Below are positions 60,558 to 64,000 of a stretch of DNA of 64,000 bases, in pieces. Source of the stretch: Sphingomonas sp. R647 (GTDB lineage Bacteria > Pseudomonadota > Alphaproteobacteria > Sphingomonadales > Sphingomonadaceae); the NCBI RefSeq assembly GCF_020177055.1, contig NZ_JAIQXT010000003.1, forward strand, positions 248,001 to 312,000, read 5' to 3'. A program made the position numbers and the translations under genes. How positions within the stretch are numbered: position 1 is the stretch's first letter; each line of letters starts with the position of its first letter. The notes under the pieces are model-generated. The model was given only the letters and a program-made list of their open reading frames with translations, was not told the DNA's origin and made no database searches.

Positions 60558-61145
60558 ATGCTGATGTTAATCGTCCTCTATGGACTGTTCCAAGCGCCCC
60601 TCCCCTCCGTGCCCCAGTCGAAGGCGACGGGGTCGATAGACGCTGAAGTCTCTGTGCCTTTCGCCGATATCCCGGGCGTCACTATCAACTATTATGAAGT
60701 TTCAGGACGCGATCCCGCGGCGATCCGTCGATCGATCAACAGGGTGCGACCGACTGATCAAGCGGATGGCCAGCGTGTCGATGGCCTTGTTGCATGGGAT
60801 TATCGGTGGCGCTGGCGGGACAACGGCGAAGGCAAATGTGAGTCTAGTCTGGATGACATTACATTCTCCGCTACTGTTACCATCCCTCGATTAAACGATC
60901 CGAAAGTATCGCCAAAGGTTCGTGAACATTTCAATCGCTATCTAATATCTCTGATTGCCCACGAAGATGGGCATATTCGCAACGCCTGGGTTCGACGTCG
61001 GGAAGTTGTCGATGCCATAAATTCCGCTGGCTGTGCTGGTGCTGCTTCGGCTGCAGAATCCGCTGCTCGGGCCATCGCTGCCTATGATGTCACTTTTGAT
61101 CGTGAAACCAATCACGGGATCAAAACAATAGTTCCTTTCGGCTAA
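60558..61145 (+). CDS. DUF922-like predicted secreted Zn-dependent protease
   Basis: 195 residues from ATG 60558, which starts a short signal (MLMLIVLYGLFQAPLPSV). The frame is open from 60459. VTINYYEVSGRDPAAIRRSINRVRP, LVAWDYRWRW and IAHEDGHIRNAW (HExxH at about residue 135) match the DUF922 plan. Two Cys (KCESSLDD, AGCAG) may pair. Local GC is visibly lower than in all neighbours, and codon use includes many A/T-ending codons, which suggests recent transfer or weak selection. Confidence 0.8.
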   Translation: MLMLIVLYGLFQAPLPSVPQSKATGSIDAEVSVPFADIPGVTINYYEVSGRDPAAIRRSINRVRPTDQADGQRVDGLVAWDYRWRWRDNGEGKCESSLDDITFSATVTIPRLNDPKVSPKVREHFNRYLISLIAHEDGHIRNAWVRRREVVDAINSAGCAGAASAAESAARAIAAYDVTFDRETNHGIKTIVPFG

Positions 61146-61272
61146 AGGCGGCCAGACAACGGCCTTTGGCGGCGATGCCTGCGCCAAACTGTAAAAGGCA
61201 ACGAGGGCAGATCAGGATCCATAGTCGGCGATTCAGGGACTTTTCGATAGCAGTTGTCTACGCTTCAGCGGT

Positions 61273-62934
61273 CTACGCGGCCTCAAGCAACCGTCCGGCC
61301 TGTGCCCTCGCCTCATCCGTAACCTGCGCGCCCGACAGCATCCGGGCGATCTCCTCGCGCCGTTCGTCTTCGCTGAGCTGGCGCACGCCGGTGCGGGTGA
61401 CGAGGCCGTCATGGCTCTTGGCGATCAGCAGGTGCGCCGCACCGCGCGCCGCGACCTGTGGGCTGTGGGTGACGACCAGCAACTGGGCGCCGCTCGACAG
61501 GCGCGCGAGGCGTTCGCCGATCGCGCTGGCGACGGCGCCGCCGACGCCGCGGTCGATTTCGTCGAAGATCAGCGTGCGCGCGCCGCCTTCCTCCGCCAGC
61601 GCCACTTTGAGCGCGAGGATGAAGCGGGACAGCTCGCCGCCTGAGGCGATCTTGATGAGGGGCGCGAAGGGGGCGCCGGGGTTGGTCGAGACTTCGAACT
61701 CCACGCGGTCGCGGCCCGATGCCGACCATTGGTCACGGGGCAGCGGGTCGACCGTGGTGCGGAAACGGGCGGCGTCTAGCTTTAGCGGGGCGAGTTCAGC
61801 GGCGACCGCTGCGTCGAGCCGCGCGGCGGCGGCGGTGCGGGTCGCCGAGAGCGTTTCTGCCGCCGCGACATAGGCTTTTTCGGCTGCGGTAAGATTGGCA
61901 GTGAGGCGGGCGATCAGACCCTCGCCGCCCTCGATCCGTTCGAGGCGTGTCGCGAGCGTTTCGGTCAGCTCGGCGAGGTCGTCGGGCTGAACGCGGTGCT
62001 TGCGGGCGAGGCCGCGCAGTTCGAACAGCCGTGCCTCGTCCGCCTCCAGCGCGGCGGGGTCGAAGGCGAGTGCTTCGGCGGCGGTGTCGATGCCTTCCTG
62101 CGTCGCGCTGCCTTCGTTCAGCGCGCGGTCGAGCGCGGCGAGGGCTTCGGTGAGCGCGGGGTGGTCCTCAGCGATTCGCTCAAGGATGCGCGCCGCCTGA
62201 CGCAGCCGGGTGAGCGCGCCGTCCGACCCGTCGATCAGCTCGGCGATCGCCTGAAGCTCGCCCGCGATCTTCTCGCCGCGCTGCATCGTCGCGCGACGCT
62301 CGGCCAGTACCGCTTCTTCGCCGGGTTCGGGGGCTAGTTTGGTGAGTTCTGCGACGGCATGTTCGAGCCATTCGCGGTCGCGCGCTGCGCTTTCCTGTTC
62401 GGCGTGCGCGGCGGCGAGGGCGTCTTCGGCTTCACGTAGCGCGCGATGGGCCGAGGCGACGGCGCCGGTATCGGCGCGGGCGAAGCTGTCGAGCAAGGCG
62501 CGGTGGCCGCGCGGGTTGAGCAGGCCGCGATCGTCATGCTGGCCGTGGATCTCGACCAGCAGCGCGCCGAGTTCCCTCAAAAGTCCAGCGGACGCGGGCT
62601 GATCGTTGACATAGGCGCGGCTGCCGCCATCGGCCTTGACCAGGCGGCGGATCGTCAGTGGTTCGGACGGGTCGTGGTCGAGGCCACTGTCGCCGAGCAG
62701 GGCGGCGATCGGAGCGAGGTCTGACGGTTCGAAGCTGGCAGTCACCACGGCCTGTGCTGCGCCTTGCCGCACCAGCCCGCTATCGGCGCGCGCGCCGAGC
62801 GCGAGGCCGAGCGAGTCGAGCAGGATCGACTTGCCCGCCCCGGTTTCGCCGGTGAGCACGCCGAGGCCGGCACCGAAATCGAGGTCGAGCGCCTCGATCA
62901 GCACCACGTCGCGAATGGAAAGCGCGGTCAACAT
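61273..62934 (-). CDS. recN: DNA repair ATPase RecN
   Basis: 553 residues. An SMC-like ATPase that holds broken DNA ends together in double-strand break repair. Walker A GETGAGKSILLDSLGL starts near residue 30, two coiled-coil stretches (about 150-330) surround a hinge, and the signature/Walker B are SGGELSRFILALK and TLIFDEIDRGVGG. It follows bamD on the same strand with 64 bases between. Confidence 0.96.
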   Translation of the reverse strand: MLTALSIRDVVLIEALDLDFGAGLGVLTGETGAGKSILLDSLGLALGARADSGLVRQGAAQAVVTASFEPSDLAPIAALLGDSGLDHDPSEPLTIRRLVKADGGSRAYVNDQPASAGLLRELGALLVEIHGQHDDRGLLNPRGHRALLDSFARADTGAVASAHRALREAEDALAAAHAEQESAARDREWLEHAVAELTKLAPEPGEEAVLAERRATMQRGEKIAGELQAIAELIDGSDGALTRLRQAARILERIAEDHPALTEALAALDRALNEGSATQEGIDTAAEALAFDPAALEADEARLFELRGLARKHRVQPDDLAELTETLATRLERIEGGEGLIARLTANLTAAEKAYVAAAETLSATRTAAAARLDAAVAAELAPLKLDAARFRTTVDPLPRDQWSASGRDRVEFEVSTNPGAPFAPLIKIASGGELSRFILALKVALAEEGGARTLIFDEIDRGVGGAVASAIGERLARLSSGAQLLVVTHSPQVAARGAAHLLIAKSHDGLVTRTGVRQLSEDERREEIARMLSGAQVTDEARAQAGRLLEAA

Positions 62935-62998
62935 GCGCCCGCATTACCCCTTTTTGTTCCGCTGTGGGAGAGGGGATGTGCCTGGAGGCTGCGCGGGG

Positions 62999-63856
62999 TC
63001 AGTTGGTCGCGGGCGCGGGGGCCGGCGTTTCGTCACGCGCGGGCGGAGGAGCGGGCGTTACCAGCGCCGGAACCGGCACTGCCTCGCCATGCTTCTGCAC
63101 CAGCTCATAGGCGCGCTCATACCATTCGGTACCCGGGTAGTTGGCACCGAGCACGGCCGCCGCCTTCTTCGCCTCGTCCTTCACGCCGAGCGCCAGATAG
63201 CTCTCGGTCAGGCGCATCAACGCTTCGGGCGTGTGCGTGGTGGTCTGATACTGGTCGATCACGCTGCGGAAACGGATGATCGAGGCGAGCCACTGGCCGC
63301 GCACCTGATAGTAACGCCCGACCTCCATCTCCTTGCCCGCGAGATGGTCGCGGACGAGGTCGATCTTGAGCCGCGCGTCGGCAGCGTAGCGCGTGTTGGG
63401 ATAGCGGCGGTTGAGTTCTCCCAGCGCGTCGAGCGCCTGCTGCGTGATCTTCTGGTCGCGCGTCACGTCGCTGACCTGCTCATAATAGCTGAGTGCGATC
63501 AGATAATAGGCGTAGGGCGCGTCGCGGTTGCCCGGGTGCACCGCAAGGAAGCGCTGCGCCGACTGGATCGACTGGGTGTAATTCTTGTCGAGATAATAAG
63601 CGAAGGCGCCCATCAACTGCGCGCGGCGCGCCCACACCGAATAGGGGTGCTGACGCTCAACCTCATCGAACAGCGCGGCGGCGAGCTTGTACTGGCCGCG
63701 ATCGAGCCGGTCCTTGGCCGTCGTGTACAGCGTGCCTACATCGCGCGCGACATAGGGAAGGTCGGCACGCTTTCCGCCGCCGCTGGCGCAACCAGCGATC
63801 GGAAGGGCCAGAACCAGTGCGCCGAGCACGAGCGAGCGGGAGGAAAGCATACGCAT
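62999..63856 (-). CDS. bamD: Outer-membrane assembly lipoprotein BamD
   Basis: 285 residues from ATG 63856; 63850 is two residues shorter. Lipobox LPIAGCASG (Cys near 23), then five TPR-like repeats (LYTTAKDRLDRGQYKLAAALFDEVERQHPYSVWA and so on, in parts), with YYEQVSDVTRDQKITQQAL as the BamD mark. The last 30 residues are Pro/Ala-rich. It is an essential partner of BamA in barrel insertion. The bamD-recN order is common in alphaproteobacteria. Confidence 0.95.
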   Translation of the reverse strand: MRMLSSRSLVLGALVLALPIAGCASGGGKRADLPYVARDVGTLYTTAKDRLDRGQYKLAAALFDEVERQHPYSVWARRAQLMGAFAYYLDKNYTQSIQSAQRFLAVHPGNRDAPYAYYLIALSYYEQVSDVTRDQKITQQALDALGELNRRYPNTRYAADARLKIDLVRDHLAGKEMEVGRYYQVRGQWLASIIRFRSVIDQYQTTTHTPEALMRLTESYLALGVKDEAKKAAAVLGANYPGTEWYERAYELVQKHGEAVPVPALVTPAPPPARDETPAPAPATN

Positions 63857-64000
63857 TGCGCCGGTTCTTAGCCGAGCCTGACGCGCTGGCGAAATGTTTT
63901 TTGGGGGTGCTTGCGGTGAACGGGATCGACCGCCAGAATCCGGGCGTTGATGCGAGACGCCGACATTCTCATTCAGGAAGCACCGATGCCCGCGCAACTG
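63857..64000. other. Region upstream of bamD at the window edge
   Basis: 144 bases with no recognised gene. An A-rich run (AAAAAAC on the minus strand near 63895-63903) could belong to a promoter for bamD, or the 3' end of an upstream gene may lie past the edge. Confidence 0.4.

Noticed and set aside
63857..64000. 3' end of lpxC upstream of bamD
   Set aside because: The gene order would fit, but no frame in the last 144 bases shows a convincing LpxC C-terminus.

Overview
The window is high-GC chromosomal DNA of an alphaproteobacterium, most likely a sphingomonad (Sphingomonas or Sphingobium type). This rests on the TonB receptor plus SapC plus tryptophan-halogenase locus, on PEP-CTERM mini-proteins, on the bamD-recN pair, on intergenic palindromic repeats of the kind common in these genomes, and on strong GC3 bias. 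The genus is inferred; no rRNA is present.

Positions 1-12220 are the right end of an integrative conjugative element (ICE). It holds the C-terminus of a TraG/VirD4 coupling protein, a ribbon-helix-helix regulator, a nearly complete Trb type IV secretion operon (trbB, C, D, E, J, L, F, G, I, mostly overlapping by a few bases), a DUF2274 gene, a small AlpA/excisionase-like gene and a convergent P4-type tyrosine integrase. The integrase abuts the 3' end of a tRNA-Leu(CAG) gene, the presumed attachment site.

Positions 12384-25032 look like a carbohydrate-responsive locus. A sugar-type MFS transporter and an exported GH3 beta-glucosidase face a large TonB-dependent receptor across a 218-bp region with three AACGTT-centred palindromes. 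After a hairpin terminator come two flavin-dependent tryptophan-halogenase-like enzymes, a SapC protein, a JmjC/cupin-8 protein and a LacI regulator, in a tight run. This is the most interesting accessory system here: uptake, glycan hydrolysis and halogenase-type flavin chemistry under probable common LacI control.

Positions 25216-32787 are mixed: a beta-class DNA methyltransferase fused to an Mrr-like domain, a Nudix hydrolase, an extensin-like protein, a protein of unknown function with a CtrA-box match upstream, a secreted CHAP protein, a lipoprotein MsrB and a cytochrome P450. Positions 32973-41104 hold an ABC exporter pair, queG, an EI24 membrane protein with a lipoprotein, a PfkB/adenosine kinase, an amino-acid permease and a HIT protein.

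Positions 41154-45110 are a minus-strand histidine run (hisB, a YciI gene, hisH, hisA, hisF, hisE) interrupted by two tiny PEP-CTERM-type proteins. Then follow sspB, a SAM methyltransferase, fumC, three overlapping mini membrane proteins, gmk, a CPA2 antiporter, an ATP12-type chaperone, a HAD phosphatase, an RluA-type pseudouridine synthase, crcB, an exported FAM173-like methyltransferase, an APC permease, a winged-helix regulator, a DUF885 metallopeptidase, a lipoprotein, a lower-GC DUF922 protease-like gene, recN and bamD. At least three families of inverted repeats sit between genes. No CRISPR array or rRNA gene was seen.
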